Origin: Butyrivibrio sp.
GTDB taxonomy: Bacteria > Bacillota > Clostridia > Lachnospirales > Lachnospiraceae
Reading direction: 5' to 3'
DNA: 64,000 bases
Assembly (NCBI GenBank): GCA_017615275.1
Contig: JAGAAO010000092.1
Coordinates: 1 to 64,000 of the forward strand
The translations under genes and the position numbers were made by a program. This document shows, in pieces, positions 32,661 through 41,497 of the stretch (within the stretch, counting starts at the first letter, position 1; each line of letters starts with the position of its first letter). The notes under the pieces were generated by a model, which did no database searches, was not told the origin of the DNA, and saw only the letters and a program-made list of their open reading frames with translations.

Positions 32661-33989
32661 ATGCGAATGAAAAAACTATTTAAATTTGTTGTATCATGTA
32701 CATTCATTACCTGTCTGTCACTCTTTGGCGAAGCGGGAGTTCTTCCTGTAAACGCTAAAGCAGCTGATATTTGCGTTGGATCGGGAGGGATTTCAAGTAT
32801 TGAGGATGCTCTTGAACAAGCGAAGGAAGGCGATACCATATTTGTTCCTGCAGGACAGTATAAGGAACAGATAAGTGTAGAGGTTGACGGGGTTACAATT
32901 GAAGGTGAGGAAGGAACAATCCTCGAAGGCACGGGAATTACTCCCACAGAAGATGATGATTCAATGATCTGTGTAAGTGCTTCAGATGTTACTATCAAGA
33001 ACATCGAGATAAGAGGATTTGTTTTAAAGAAAGCTTCGGAAGATATCGCACCAAAAGGTATCTATATTGATGAAGGTTCAGAGAATGTTACAATCGACCA
33101 TTGTAAGATTCACGACATGGGGTGTAAGTATTCAAGAGATGATGGTGAATACAATGCACATGGTATTCTTGTAGACGGAGGCGTTAAACAGGGTACCAAG
33201 AACATAGCAATTACTAACTGTGAGGTGTATGGCCTGCATCTTGGAAACAGTGAAGCAGTTGTAGTAAACGGAAACGTTGAAGATTTCAAGATTTCCAGAA
33301 ACAAGATACATGATTGCGATAATATCGCTATTGATGCTATCGGATATGAGGAATCAGAGAAGGATGACAGAGATAGAGCCAGATCAGGCGAAATCAGTGA
33401 CAACGTAATTTACAATATCACTTCAACCAACAATGTTACTTATGAGGATGCTTGCGCAGGTGGTATCTATATTGACGGCGGAACGGATATCGATGTAAAC
33501 AATAACTACGTTGAGAATTGTGACATCGGAATTGAAATTGCAACCGAGCACAAAGGCAAAGTAGTAGATGATATCCGAGTATACGACAACACACTTGTAA
33601 ATAATAACAATCAGGCAGGAATCAGCTTAGGCGGTTATGATCCTGATGATACAGGTGCAGCTACAAATGTCGTAATTACAAACAATACAATTTGCAATTC
33701 GAAGGGTACATGCTTCCAGGTTCAGTATGCATGTGATTCTTCAAACAAATTCCAGCACAATCTTGTTATAGCAACAGAGAGAGCTAAAGCATACAGTGAA
33801 GAATGCGGAAGCAAGAGTCGTGGAAACGATATTTCCAGCAATGTTGCAAATGCTGAGTTGACAGGAACTGTTGGAAAAATAAAAGTTAAAAAAGTATCCT
33901 CCGATAGGAGTTCAGGAACAGTTACTATCGTAACCTCTAATGATACAAAGGGTTATGGTTCCACTGATACAGTACTAGAAAATAATTAA
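32661..33989 (+). CDS. Secreted right-handed beta-helix protein
   Basis: A 442-residue secreted protein. Signal peptide about residues 1-34, ending NAKA-AD. The mature protein starts ISSIEDALEQAKEGDTIFVPAGQYKEQISVEVDGVTIEGEEG, the entry of a parallel beta-helix as in pectate-lyase-like and NosD/DUF1565 proteins. Repeating N/D-rich coils follow: NVTIDHCKIHDMG, NIAITNCEVYGLH, DFKISRNKIHDCDNIAIDAIG, DIDVNNNYVENCDIGIEIATE, NVVITNNTICNS. No definite catalytic set is visible, so it may be a polysaccharide lyase, a glycan-binding protein or a structural surface protein. It is preceded by a long AT-rich leader with two promoters, suggesting strong control. Confidence 0.82.
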   Translation: MRMKKLFKFVVSCTFITCLSLFGEAGVLPVNAKAADICVGSGGISSIEDALEQAKEGDTIFVPAGQYKEQISVEVDGVTIEGEEGTILEGTGITPTEDDDSMICVSASDVTIKNIEIRGFVLKKASEDIAPKGIYIDEGSENVTIDHCKIHDMGCKYSRDDGEYNAHGILVDGGVKQGTKNIAITNCEVYGLHLGNSEAVVVNGNVEDFKISRNKIHDCDNIAIDAIGYEESEKDDRDRARSGEISDNVIYNITSTNNVTYEDACAGGIYIDGGTDIDVNNNYVENCDIGIEIATEHKGKVVDDIRVYDNTLVNNNNQAGISLGGYDPDDTGAATNVVITNNTICNSKGTCFQVQYACDSSNKFQHNLVIATERAKAYSEECGSKSRGNDISSNVANAELTGTVGKIKVKKVSSDRSSGTVTIVTSNDTKGYGSTDTVLENN

Positions 33990-33996
33990 TCGTTCA

Positions 33997-34027
33997 TACC
34001 CCCGCTGTAAAATAAACAGCGGGGGTA
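33997..34027. repeat. 12-bp perfect hairpin after the beta-helix gene
   Basis: TACCCCCGCTGT and ACAGCGGGGGTA around a 7-base loop. It has no T-run, so it could stop transcription weakly, protect mRNA 3' ends, or bind a protein. Confidence 0.55.
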
Positions 34028-34093
34028 CTCTATGTCAAAATATATGACACCTCTGATGTTTTAACCGTTTCAGGATTATGGTAAAATATAGAA

Positions 34094-34109
34094 CGATAAT
34101 CTATTATCG
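34094..34109. promoter_or_regulatory. 16-bp palindrome before the PTS IIC gene
   Basis: CGATAAT-CT-ATTATCG lies between a weak -10 (TAAAAT at 34082) and the ribosome site of the gene at 34124. Its place near the start point suits an operator or a short mRNA hairpin. A second small inverted repeat, TGTCA-7-TGACA, is at 34033-34049. Confidence 0.4.
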
Positions 34110-34123
34110 GAACATCGGAGGAA

Positions 34124-35212
34124 ATGAAAAAAGTGAAAGATTTTTTGAAAAAGAAGGATATTGAAATATCCTTGAAGCGTTATGGTATTGACGCGTTGGG
34201 GGCTATGGCGCAGGGACTTTTTTGTTCATTGCTCATAGGAACCATCATTAATACTCTGGGACAGCAGTTTCACGTTAAGTATTTGACTGAAACGGTAGCA
34301 ACTATTGCCGGTACGGAGTATACGGTAGGCGGTCTTGCTTCTGCAATGAGCGGTCCTGCAATGGCAGTTGCCATCGGATATGCACTTCATTGTCCGCCAC
34401 TGGTTCTTTTCTCGATGATAACAGTAGGATTTGCCGCAAACGCACTTGGCGGAGCGGGCGGTCCTCTTGCAGTTCTTTTTGTTGCGATACTTGCAGCGGA
34501 ATTTGGTAAAGTAGTATCTAAAGAAACAAAAGTAGATATTTTGGTAACACCTCTTGTAACTATAGGCGTAGGTGTTTTCTTCTCATGGCTGATTGCTCCG
34601 AAACTTGGACTTCTGGCCATGAAATTCGGCGAGGTTATAATGATGGCAACGGTACTTCAGCCTTTCCTTATGGGAATATTGGTATCTGTTGCGGTGGGAA
34701 TAGCTCTTACGCTTCCCATATCTTCCGCAGCTATCTGCGCGGCGCTTGGACTTACGGGACTTGCGGGCGGAGCGGCTGTTGCGGGATGCTGTGCTCAGAT
34801 GGTGGGTTTTGCGGTTATCTCCTTCAAAGAGAATGGCTGGGGCGGACTTGCTTCACAGGGCATAGGAACATCTATGCTTCAGATGCCGAACATTGTTAAG
34901 AATCCGAGGATATGGATCGCACCGATCGTTGCATCGGCTATCACGGGACCTATTGCAACTTGTCTGTTTAAACTTCAGATGAACGGAGCGCCTGTTTCAT
35001 CGGGAATGGGCACTTGCGGATTGGTTGGACAGATAGGCGTATATACCGGATGGGTTCAAGACGTTGCGAGCGGAAGCAAGGCTGCGATTACAGGATTTGA
35101 CTGGCTCGGACTTGTTCTGATTTCATTTGTCCTTCCTGCGGTTATTTCTCTTATAGTTCATTCTGCAGTTGTTAAACTAGGATGGGTAAAAGAGGGAGAT
35201 CTTAAGCTTTGA
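34124..35212 (+). CDS. PTS EIIC-like membrane protein
   Basis: A 362-residue membrane protein with about nine helices, many G and A residues, and the pattern GLASAMSGPAMAVAIGYALHCPP, FAANALGGAGGPLAVL, GLTGLAGGAAVAGCCAQMVGFA and GTCGLVGQIGVYTGW. It matches the stand-alone PTS sugar transporter subunit IIC group (EIIC_2). No EIIA, EIIB or HPr gene lies nearby, so either phosphoryl partners are encoded elsewhere or it acts in a non-PTS way. The ATG follows CGGAGGAA. It overlaps by 4 bases with the next gene, a nuclease-like protein. That pairing is unexplained. Confidence 0.78.
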   Translation: MKKVKDFLKKKDIEISLKRYGIDALGAMAQGLFCSLLIGTIINTLGQQFHVKYLTETVATIAGTEYTVGGLASAMSGPAMAVAIGYALHCPPLVLFSMITVGFAANALGGAGGPLAVLFVAILAAEFGKVVSKETKVDILVTPLVTIGVGVFFSWLIAPKLGLLAMKFGEVIMMATVLQPFLMGILVSVAVGIALTLPISSAAICAALGLTGLAGGAAVAGCCAQMVGFAVISFKENGWGGLASQGIGTSMLQMPNIVKNPRIWIAPIVASAITGPIATCLFKLQMNGAPVSSGMGTCGLVGQIGVYTGWVQDVASGSKAAITGFDWLGLVLISFVLPAVISLIVHSAVVKLGWVKEGDLKL

Positions 35213-35658
35213 TAAAGCAGTATATAATATATGCAGTGATAGGAATTGCGATAATCATAATTGCCGCGGTTATCGTTAAATACATAAAGAAATACAGGAT
35301 GAAACCTCTTCCTATGGATGAGATGGAGGGGCATGATTTTGAATATTATTGCGCCGACATACTCAAGGCAAACGGTTTCTCGGAGGCATCGGTTACAAAG
35401 GGCAGCGGTGATTTTGGTGCAGACATCCTTGCTGAAAAGGATGGAATAACCTATGCGATCCAATGTAAATGCTATGAGAAGCCTATTGGGGTTAAGGCAA
35501 TCCAGGAAATATATGCGGGCAGAGATTATTACGGCAGGATGGTCGGAGTGGTTATGACCAATCAGTACTTTACTCAACCGGCTGTTGAACTCGCCCAGAA
35601 ACTAAACATAATGTTGTGGGATAGAGGTTATCTCGACAGCATGGATAAGACAGAATGA
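35209..35658 (+). CDS. Membrane-anchored Mrr-like restriction endonuclease-fold protein
   Basis: A 149-residue protein with start TTG overlapping the stop of the IIC gene (TTGA), after GGGAG. An N-terminal helix (4-24) with basic flank is followed by an Mrr catalytic-type domain. EGHDFEYYCADILKANGF gives the first acidic residue, and GSGDFGADILAEKDGITYAIQCKCY supplies the D and Q-x-K of the PD-(D/E)xK site. An inward-facing nuclease domain on a membrane anchor is seen in several bacterial defence or repair proteins of unknown role. It overlaps by 4 bases with the following DNA glycosylase. Whether it cuts modified DNA is not known. Confidence 0.82.
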   Translation: MIKQYIIYAVIGIAIIIIAAVIVKYIKKYRMKPLPMDEMEGHDFEYYCADILKANGFSEASVTKGSGDFGADILAEKDGITYAIQCKCYEKPIGVKAIQEIYAGRDYYGRMVGVVMTNQYFTQPAVELAQKLNIMLWDRGYLDSMDKTE

Positions 35659-36476
35659 AGATTGAAATATTCGATGATTTCGATTTAAAAAAAATAGCTG
35701 ACAGCGGTCAGTGTTTCAGGTTTAATGAGTGCGGTGACGGATATGAAGTTGTCTCGTCCGCAAAGCATCTTTTTATAAAAAAGACAGGTGAATTCGAGTA
35801 TGAATTGGACTGTAGTTCCGACGATTACGAAGATTTCTGGAAAAACTATTTTGACCTGGATCTTAATTATAAAGATATACGGGGAAGAATAGATAAGGAC
35901 AAAGACAACTATCTTTATTGTGCCGCAGAGTATGGTAAGGGAATCAGGATTCTCAGGCAGGATCCTTGGGAAATGCTTATTTCTTTTATCATATCTCAGA
36001 GAAAAAATATTCCCGCCATCAAGGCTTCTATTGAGAAGCTCTGCGCGGCGGTTTCCAAAGATATCGGTACGGATCGCGAAGGCAATACGATCTATGCGTT
36101 TCCGACACCTGAAGAAATTGCGGGACTTTCCGATGAACAACTAGCGTCCTGCAGTCTCGGATACAGGGATAAATATGTCAGACAGGCGGCGCTTGATGTT
36201 GTAAGCGGTGCGGTTAAACTTGATGAATGGGGTAATGCATCCGATGAGGAGCTGATGAACGGGCTTTTGGGGTTGTTCGGAGTCGGCACGAAAGTTGCAA
36301 ATTGTGAGATCTTGTTCGGATATCACAGACTTGATGCTTTTCCTAAGGATGTATGGATAAACAGGGTGCTTGAATTAAAGTATCCAAACGGATTTAATTT
36401 TGAGAAATATGCTCCGTACAATGGAATAATGCAGCAGTATCTTTTCTATTATTCCAGAAGTAACGGACTTATATAA
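35655..36476 (+). CDS. 8-oxoguanine DNA glycosylase (OGG1-type)
   Basis: A 273-residue DNA repair enzyme. N-terminal OGG1-like domain ([19 protein letters not shown]), then [18 protein letters not shown], the FIISQ segment of the HhH-GPD family. [32 protein letters not shown] carries the catalytic lysine of the hairpin (GVGTKVA) and the aspartate (KDVWI). It removes oxidised guanine opposite C and may nick the strand. It is the last of three overlapping genes with a PTS-like protein and an Mrr-like nuclease. The neighbourhood does not explain the grouping, except that both downstream products act on DNA. Confidence 0.92.
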   Translation: MKIEIFDDFDLKKIADSGQCFRFNECGDGYEVVSSAKHLFIKKTGEFEYELDCSSDDYEDFWKNYFDLDLNYKDIRGRIDKDKDNYLYCAAEYGKGIRILRQDPWEMLISFIISQRKNIPAIKASIEKLCAAVSKDIGTDREGNTIYAFPTPEEIAGLSDEQLASCSLGYRDKYVRQAALDVVSGAVKLDEWGNASDEELMNGLLGLFGVGTKVANCEILFGYHRLDAFPKDVWINRVLELKYPNGFNFEKYAPYNGIMQQYLFYYSRSNGLI

Positions 36477-36517
36477 AAAAGGGTTACACCAAAAAAAGTA
36501 GTAAAGGAGAAGGTTAT

Positions 36518-38113
36518 ATGGGTGACGTAAAAACAGCAATAGCGGAAGGAAATACTTTTCTCGGAATAGAGTTCGGCTCTACCAGGATAAAGGCAGTTCT
36601 TACAGACAGCGAGTACAATCCGCTTGCATCGGGATCTTTCAGCTGGGAAAACAAGCTGGTAGATGGAATCTGGACGTACGGACTTGATTATATCGATGAA
36701 GGCGTCAAGGCTTGCTATAAGAGCCTCAAAGAGGATGTTAAGAGCAAATACGGAGAGGATCTTACAAAAGTCGGTGCTATGGGTGTTTCTGCCATGATGC
36801 ATGGATACATGGCATTTGACAAAGACGGAAATCTTCTGGTTCCTTTCAGAACTTGGAGAAATACAATTACGGAAGAAGCTTCAGATAAACTTACAGAAGC
36901 TTTGGGATTCCATATTCCGCAGAGATGGAGTATTGCACACTTGTATCAGGCAATACTGAATAAGGAGGAGCATGTTGGAAAGATTGCTTTCTTCACAACT
37001 CTTGCAGGATATATTCATCTTCTTCTTACAGGAGAAAAGGTACTTGGAGTCGGCGATGCTTCGGGAATGTTCCCTATTGATTCCAAGACATGTGATTATA
37101 ACGCAGAGATGCTCGACAAGTTCGATGCTCTTTCTGAGGTAAAGAGTGCGGGAATCAAAGTTCGCGATATTCTTCCTAAGGTACTTTGCGCCGGCGAGCG
37201 TGCGGGAGTTCTTACAAAAGAAGGAGCTCTTTTCCTTGATCCCGAAGGAACACTTAAAGAGGGCGTGCCTGTATGTCCTCCCGAGGGAGATGCGGGAACA
37301 GGTATGGTTGCCACTAATTCTGTCGGCAAGAGAACAGGAAATATTTCAGCAGGAACATCTGTCTTTTCTATGATCGTACTTGAGCACGATCTGTCTAAGG
37401 CATATCCTGAACTTGATATAGTAACAACACCGTCCGGTGAGCAGGTTGCCATGGTACACTGCAACAACTGCACATCAGATCTTAATGCGTGGGTATCACT
37501 CTTTAGAGAGTTTGCAAAAGAGATCGGACGCGACATAAGCGATGATGAGCTATACGGACGTCTTTACAAGAAAGCTATGGAAGGAGACGCTGATTGCGGC
37601 GGACTTCTGGCTTATAACTATTTCTCAGGTGAGAGCATTACAGGTTTCAACGAAGGAAGACCTCTTTTCGTAAGAAAGCCTGATGATGTATTCAATCTTT
37701 CAAATTTCATGAGAACACATCTTTATACTGCTCTGGGAGCACTTAAACTTGGAAACGATATCCTTATAAAAGAGGAGAAGGTAAAAGTTGACTTCTTCTT
37801 CGGACAGGGCGGATTCTTCAAGGTAAGAGGTGCAGGCGACAAGGTTATGGCTGCAGCACTCGGTTCAACTATCAAGCTTATGGAGACTGCAGGAGAAGGC
37901 GGCCCTTGGGGACAGGCTATTCTTGCGGGATACATGATGCAGAAGCAGGATGGCGAGAGCCTTGAGAAGTACCTTAGCGAGAAAGTATTTACAAATGTAA
38001 GCGTGGAGACATGCGAGCCTGATGAAAATGATGTAAAAGGCTTTGATGAGTTTATCAAGAATTATTCTGCCGGTCTTGCAGTTGAAAGAGCAGCGGTTGA
38101 TTCACTCAGATAA
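36518..38113 (+). CDS. FGGY-family carbohydrate kinase, probable L-ribulokinase
   Basis: A 531-residue kinase. The ATP-binding [13 protein letters not shown] is near the N-terminus; [53 protein letters not shown] and [23 protein letters not shown] are FGGY segments. The length fits L-ribulokinase (about 550) better than xylulokinase (about 490). The next gene is AraD, which supports L-ribulose as substrate, though xylulose is possible. It starts the operon with AAAGGAGAAGG before the ATG. Codon use is markedly biased toward CTT, AAG and GAG as in highly expressed genes. It would supply pentose 5-phosphate to the transketolase and Rpe genes downstream. Confidence 0.88.
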   Translation: MGDVKTAIAEGNTFLGIEFGSTRIKAVLTDSEYNPLASGSFSWENKLVDGIWTYGLDYIDEGVKACYKSLKEDVKSKYGEDLTKVGAMGVSAMMHGYMAFDKDGNLLVPFRTWRNTITEEASDKLTEALGFHIPQRWSIAHLYQAILNKEEHVGKIAFFTTLAGYIHLLLTGEKVLGVGDASGMFPIDSKTCDYNAEMLDKFDALSEVKSAGIKVRDILPKVLCAGERAGVLTKEGALFLDPEGTLKEGVPVCPPEGDAGTGMVATNSVGKRTGNISAGTSVFSMIVLEHDLSKAYPELDIVTTPSGEQVAMVHCNNCTSDLNAWVSLFREFAKEIGRDISDDELYGRLYKKAMEGDADCGGLLAYNYFSGESITGFNEGRPLFVRKPDDVFNLSNFMRTHLYTALGALKLGNDILIKEEKVKVDFFFGQGGFFKVRGAGDKVMAAALGSTIKLMETAGEGGPWGQAILAGYMMQKQDGESLEKYLSEKVFTNVSVETCEPDENDVKGFDEFIKNYSAGLAVERAAVDSLR

Positions 38114-38141
38114 AAAATATAAATGATATCGAGGTGATGAA

Positions 38142-38849
38142 ATGTTAGAAGAACTTAAAAAGAAAGTATATGAAGCAAATATGCTTCTTCCCAAGTACGG
38201 ACTTGTTCTGTTTACATGGGGAAATGTCAGTGAGATTGACAGAGAAAAAGGACTTTTTGTAATTAAGCCAAGCGGAGTAGAGTATGACAAGATGACTCCC
38301 GATGATATGGTTGTAATGGATCTTGACGGAAATAAGGTTGAAGGAGAGCTTTCACCTTCATCAGATACACCTACACACCTTGAGCTCTATAAGGCATTTA
38401 AGGAGATCGGTGGAGTTGTTCACACACATTCACCTTATGCTACAAGCTGGGCACAGGCAGGAAGAGGAATTCCCTGCTACGGAACTACACATGCGGATTA
38501 TTTCTACGGAGAGATTCCTTGCGTAAGAGCGCTCACAAAGGATGAGATTGAGTCTGAATATGAGAAGAACACAGGACTTGCTATCGCAGCAGAGTTTGAG
38601 CGCCTTAATATCGATCCTATGGCGGTTCCCGGAACTTTGTGCCAGAATCATGGTGTCTTCACATGGGGCAAAGATGCTGCAGATGCGGTTCACAATGCTG
38701 CCGTTGAAGAAGAAGTTGCAAAGATGGCGCTCAGGAGCGAATTCTTGAATCCTGAGATCCCTGTTATATCCAAAGATCTTCAGGATAAGCATTACTTCAG
38801 AAAACATGGTGCAAATGCTTATTATGGACAAAAAAGCACACAAAAATAA
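38142..38849 (+). CDS. araD: L-ribulose-5-phosphate 4-epimerase
   Basis: A 235-residue class II aldolase-fold enzyme converting L-ribulose 5-phosphate to D-xylulose 5-phosphate. [29 protein letters not shown] and [16 protein letters not shown] show the phosphate and zinc-binding (H-x-H) residues; [13 protein letters not shown] and NHGVFTWG complete the family pattern. It follows the kinase by 28 bases with GAGGTGATGAA before the ATG. No L-arabinose isomerase gene lies in this window, so the L-ribulose must come from elsewhere. A gap of 102 bases leads to the transketolase genes. Confidence 0.93.
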   Translation: MLEELKKKVYEANMLLPKYGLVLFTWGNVSEIDREKGLFVIKPSGVEYDKMTPDDMVVMDLDGNKVEGELSPSSDTPTHLELYKAFKEIGGVVHTHSPYATSWAQAGRGIPCYGTTHADYFYGEIPCVRALTKDEIESEYEKNTGLAIAAEFERLNIDPMAVPGTLCQNHGVFTWGKDAADAVHNAAVEEEVAKMALRSEFLNPEIPVISKDLQDKHYFRKHGANAYYGQKSTQK

Positions 38850-38951
38850 ACCAAAAACTTAGATAAATTGCATTGTAGACGAACAGAATGGCATGTGATA
38901 CATTGAGAATGCAGTTTGTCTTTGAATATTACGGAAAGGAAATAATTCATT

Positions 38952-39785
38952 ATGGCTATGACCAATCAGGAACTACAAAAGACGGCTAATGAAGTAAGAA
39001 AGAGCATAATTACTGCACTTCATGCAGCCGGAGCAGGACATCCGGGCGGATCTTTATCTTCAACAGATATCTTTACATATCTGTATTTCGAGGAAATGAA
39101 TGTGGATCCCAAAAAAGTTTCAGATCCGGACAGAGATCGCTTTGTCCTTTCAAAGGGACATTGTGCACCGGGACTTTACTCTGTAATGGCAGAGAAAGGT
39201 TATTTCCCAAAAGAGGAACTGACAACGCTTCGTAAGCTTGGTTCCAGACTTCAGGGACATCCCAGTATGCAGTATCTTCCGGGACTTGATATGTCAAGCG
39301 GATCACTCGGACAGGGCATTTCAGCAGCTTGCGGAATGGCTCTTTCTGCAAAACTCGATAAAAAAGATTTCAGAGTATATACACTTCTTGGTGACGGAGA
39401 GCTTCAGGAAGGTCAGGTATGGGAAGCAGCTATGTTTGCAGGCTTCCGCAAATTAGATAATCTTGTTGTTATCGTTGACAACAACGGTCTTCAGATTGAC
39501 GGACCTGTTGATAAGGTATGTTCACCTTACCCTATCGACAAGAAGTTTGAAGCATTCAACTTCCATGTAATCAATATAGACGGACATAACTTTGATGAGA
39601 TCAAGGCAGCTTTCGAAGAGGCTAAGAAGACAAAGGGTATGCCCACAGCAATCATAGCGCACACAGTCAAGGGCAAGGGTGTTTCCTTCATGGAGAACCA
39701 GGCAGGATGGCACGGAAAGGCTCCTAATGACGACGAGTACAAGCAGGCTATGGAAGAATTGGAAAGGATAGGTGCGGCACTATGA
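38952..39785 (+). CDS. Transketolase N-terminal subunit
   Basis: A 277-residue thiamine-diphosphate domain. AAGAGHPGGSLSSTDIFTYLY and GDGELQEGQVWEAAMFAGFRKLDNLVVIVDNNGLQIDG contain the GDG...N metal/TPP motif. SKGHCAPGLYSVMAEKG and VKGKGVSFMENQAGWHG carry catalytic histidines of this half. The gene overlaps by 4 bases with the second half, as usual for split transketolases of Firmicutes and archaea. The ATG is preceded by AAAGGAAAT. It links xylulose 5-phosphate made by AraD to ribose 5-phosphate and glycolysis. Confidence 0.93.
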   Translation: MAMTNQELQKTANEVRKSIITALHAAGAGHPGGSLSSTDIFTYLYFEEMNVDPKKVSDPDRDRFVLSKGHCAPGLYSVMAEKGYFPKEELTTLRKLGSRLQGHPSMQYLPGLDMSSGSLGQGISAACGMALSAKLDKKDFRVYTLLGDGELQEGQVWEAAMFAGFRKLDNLVVIVDNNGLQIDGPVDKVCSPYPIDKKFEAFNFHVINIDGHNFDEIKAAFEEAKKTKGMPTAIIAHTVKGKGVSFMENQAGWHGKAPNDDEYKQAMEELERIGAAL

Positions 39786-40723
39786 GCGAAGTAAAGAAGA
39801 TTGCAACAAGAGAAAGTTATGGTAATGCTCTTGCTGAGCTTGGTGATGAGTTCCCAAATCTCGTAGTTTTGGATGCGGATCTCGCAGCATCAACCAAGAC
39901 AGCTGTTTTTCAGAAGAAGTTTCCTGAAAGACATATAGACTGCGGTATCGCAGAGTGTAACATGATGGGAATCGCAGCAGGACTTGCAACAACAGGAAAG
40001 ATTCCTTTTGTTAGTTCTTTTGCTATGTTCGCTGCAGGACGTGCGTTTGAACAGGTACGTAACTCAGTAGGATATCCTCATCTTAATGTAAAGATCGGTG
40101 GAACACATGCCGGAATCACAGTTGGTGAAGACGGTGCCAGCCATCAGTGTAACGAAGATTTCGCTCTTATGAGCGTTATTCCCGGAATGGTTGTTATGTG
40201 CCCTGCTGATGATATTGAAGCAAAGGCATGCGTACGTGCAGCTCTTGAGCACGAAGGACCTGTTTACATCAGATTCGGACGTGCAGCATGCAGCATAATA
40301 AATGATAGACCCGATTACAAGTTTGAAATCGGAAAGGGATCTGTTATTAAAGAAGGTACTGATGTGACAATTATTGCAACCGGTATCTGTGTTGATTCAG
40401 CAATCGGCGCCGCAGCTAAGCTCGCTGAGGACGGAATCTCTGCAGAGGTTATCAATATTTGCACTATCAAGCCTCTTGATAAGGAACTTGTAGTTGCTTC
40501 TGCAAAGAAGACAGGCAAGGTTGTAACTGTTGAGGAGCACTCTGTTATCGGTGGACTTGGAAGCGCTGTAAGCGATGCTCTTTCAGAGCTTGCACCAACT
40601 CCCGTAAAGAAACTTGGAATGCAGGATAAGTACGGCGAGTCGGGAACAGCAGGTGAGCTTGTTCATAAGTACGGTCTTGATGCAGATGGAGTATATGCTT
40701 CGGTAAAGGAATTTCTTAAATAA
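39782..40723 (+). CDS. Transketolase C-terminal subunit
   Basis: A 313-residue subunit holding the pyrimidine-binding and C-terminal domains. RESYGNALAELGDEFPNLVVLDADLAASTKT, HIDCGIAECNMMGIAAGLAT with the catalytic glutamate, GTHAGITVGEDGASHQ, and HSVIGGLGSAVSDAL follow in order. It works as a partner of the upstream N-terminal subunit, with which its start overlaps (ATGA). Its stop overlaps the rpe start (TAATG). Codon use is the same highly biased type as its neighbours. Confidence 0.93.
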   Translation: MSEVKKIATRESYGNALAELGDEFPNLVVLDADLAASTKTAVFQKKFPERHIDCGIAECNMMGIAAGLATTGKIPFVSSFAMFAAGRAFEQVRNSVGYPHLNVKIGGTHAGITVGEDGASHQCNEDFALMSVIPGMVVMCPADDIEAKACVRAALEHEGPVYIRFGRAACSIINDRPDYKFEIGKGSVIKEGTDVTIIATGICVDSAIGAAAKLAEDGISAEVINICTIKPLDKELVVASAKKTGKVVTVEEHSVIGGLGSAVSDALSELAPTPVKKLGMQDKYGESGTAGELVHKYGLDADGVYASVKEFLK

Positions 40724-41376
40724 TGAATATATTGAGTTCTTCAATTCTGTCAGCTGACTTTTTAAGACTGGGATCGCAGATCGAAGAAGTCGATAAAGCC
40801 GGCACCCACTATATACATATTGATGTTATGGATGGAATGTTCGTCCCTTCCATTTCATATGGTATGCCCATAATTAAGAGCATAAGGGGGATAACCGATA
40901 AGCTCTTTGATGTGCATTTGATGATAGTGGACCCTATACGCTACATAAAAGATTTTGTAGAGATCGGTGCTGACTCCGTGACGTTTCATCTGGAAGCAAC
41001 AGATGATCCCGTGGCGGTCATTGATGAGATACATAAATACGGTAAAAGAGCGGGTATAGCAATTAAGCCCGGAACACCCGTTGAAACTATTACGCCTTAT
41101 CTTGATAAGGTGGAGATGGTTCTCATTATGACTGTTGAGCCGGGATTTGGAGGACAAAAGTTTATTCCTGAAAGTTTTGACAGGATAAAAGAGGCGAGAA
41201 AACTTATTGAAGCCCAAAAACTTGATGTCGATATCCAGGTTGACGGAGGCATTTACATCGATAATGTAAAGGAAATATTGAAGGCGGGGGCGAACGTTAT
41301 AGTATCGGGATCAGGTATTTTCAGAGGTGATATATCTGATAATGTCAAAAGATTTATTGAAATATTAGCGGAATAA
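40723..41376 (+). CDS. rpe: Ribulose-phosphate 3-epimerase
   Basis: A 217-residue TIM-barrel enzyme that interconverts ribulose 5-phosphate and xylulose 5-phosphate. SSILSADFLRLGSQ, HIDVMDGMFVPSISYGMPII, FDVHLMIVDPIRYI, MTVEPGFGGQKFIPES and QVDGGIYIDNVKEILKAGANVIVSGSGIF are the classic segments, with both metal histidines and both catalytic aspartates. Its ATG lies one base into the stop of the transketolase gene. It closes the pentose operon, which would feed L-arabinose/L-ribulose-derived carbon into the non-oxidative pentose phosphate pathway. Confidence 0.96.
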   Translation: MNILSSSILSADFLRLGSQIEEVDKAGTHYIHIDVMDGMFVPSISYGMPIIKSIRGITDKLFDVHLMIVDPIRYIKDFVEIGADSVTFHLEATDDPVAVIDEIHKYGKRAGIAIKPGTPVETITPYLDKVEMVLIMTVEPGFGGQKFIPESFDRIKEARKLIEAQKLDVDIQVDGGIYIDNVKEILKAGANVIVSGSGIFRGDISDNVKRFIEILAE

Positions 41377-41387
41377 CAAAGCTAGAA

Positions 41388-41416
41388 TTGACAAAAAAAC
41401 ATATATAACCTACAAT
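41388..41416 (+). promoter_or_regulatory. Promoter of the PhnD-like lipoprotein gene
   Basis: TTGACA (41388-41393), 17 bases, TACAAT (41411-41416). It is 11 bases after the rpe stop, so this gene has its own strong promoter. Confidence 0.75.
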
Positions 41417-41429
41417 TTTATTGTAGGTT
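41407..41429. promoter_or_regulatory. Palindrome covering the -10 box (possible operator)
   Basis: AACCTACAA and TTGTAGGTT form a perfect 9-bp inverted repeat with a 5-base loop. It spans the -10 hexamer and the expected start point, so a bound protein would block the promoter. Read as RNA it could instead be part of the rpe 3' end. Confidence 0.55.
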
Positions 41430-41433
41430 GCAG

Positions 41434-41467
41434 ATGGCTCATGTGCATAGCGCATGAGCCATTTTAC
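41434..41467 (+). terminator. Terminator-like hairpin just after the promoter
   Basis: ATGGCTCATG and CATGAGCCAT form a 10-bp stem with a 9-base loop and a short TTTTA tail. For rpe it is the operon terminator. For a transcript from the 41388 promoter it would lie about 12 bases after the start and could attenuate it. Confidence 0.6.
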
Positions 41468-41497
41468 TCCAAGCTCAACAATGTTATTGGAGGGGCT

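Noticed and set aside
33997..34027. Reading the GC-rich hairpin as a rho-independent terminator
   Set aside because: No T-run follows on either strand, so it is listed as a repeat only.
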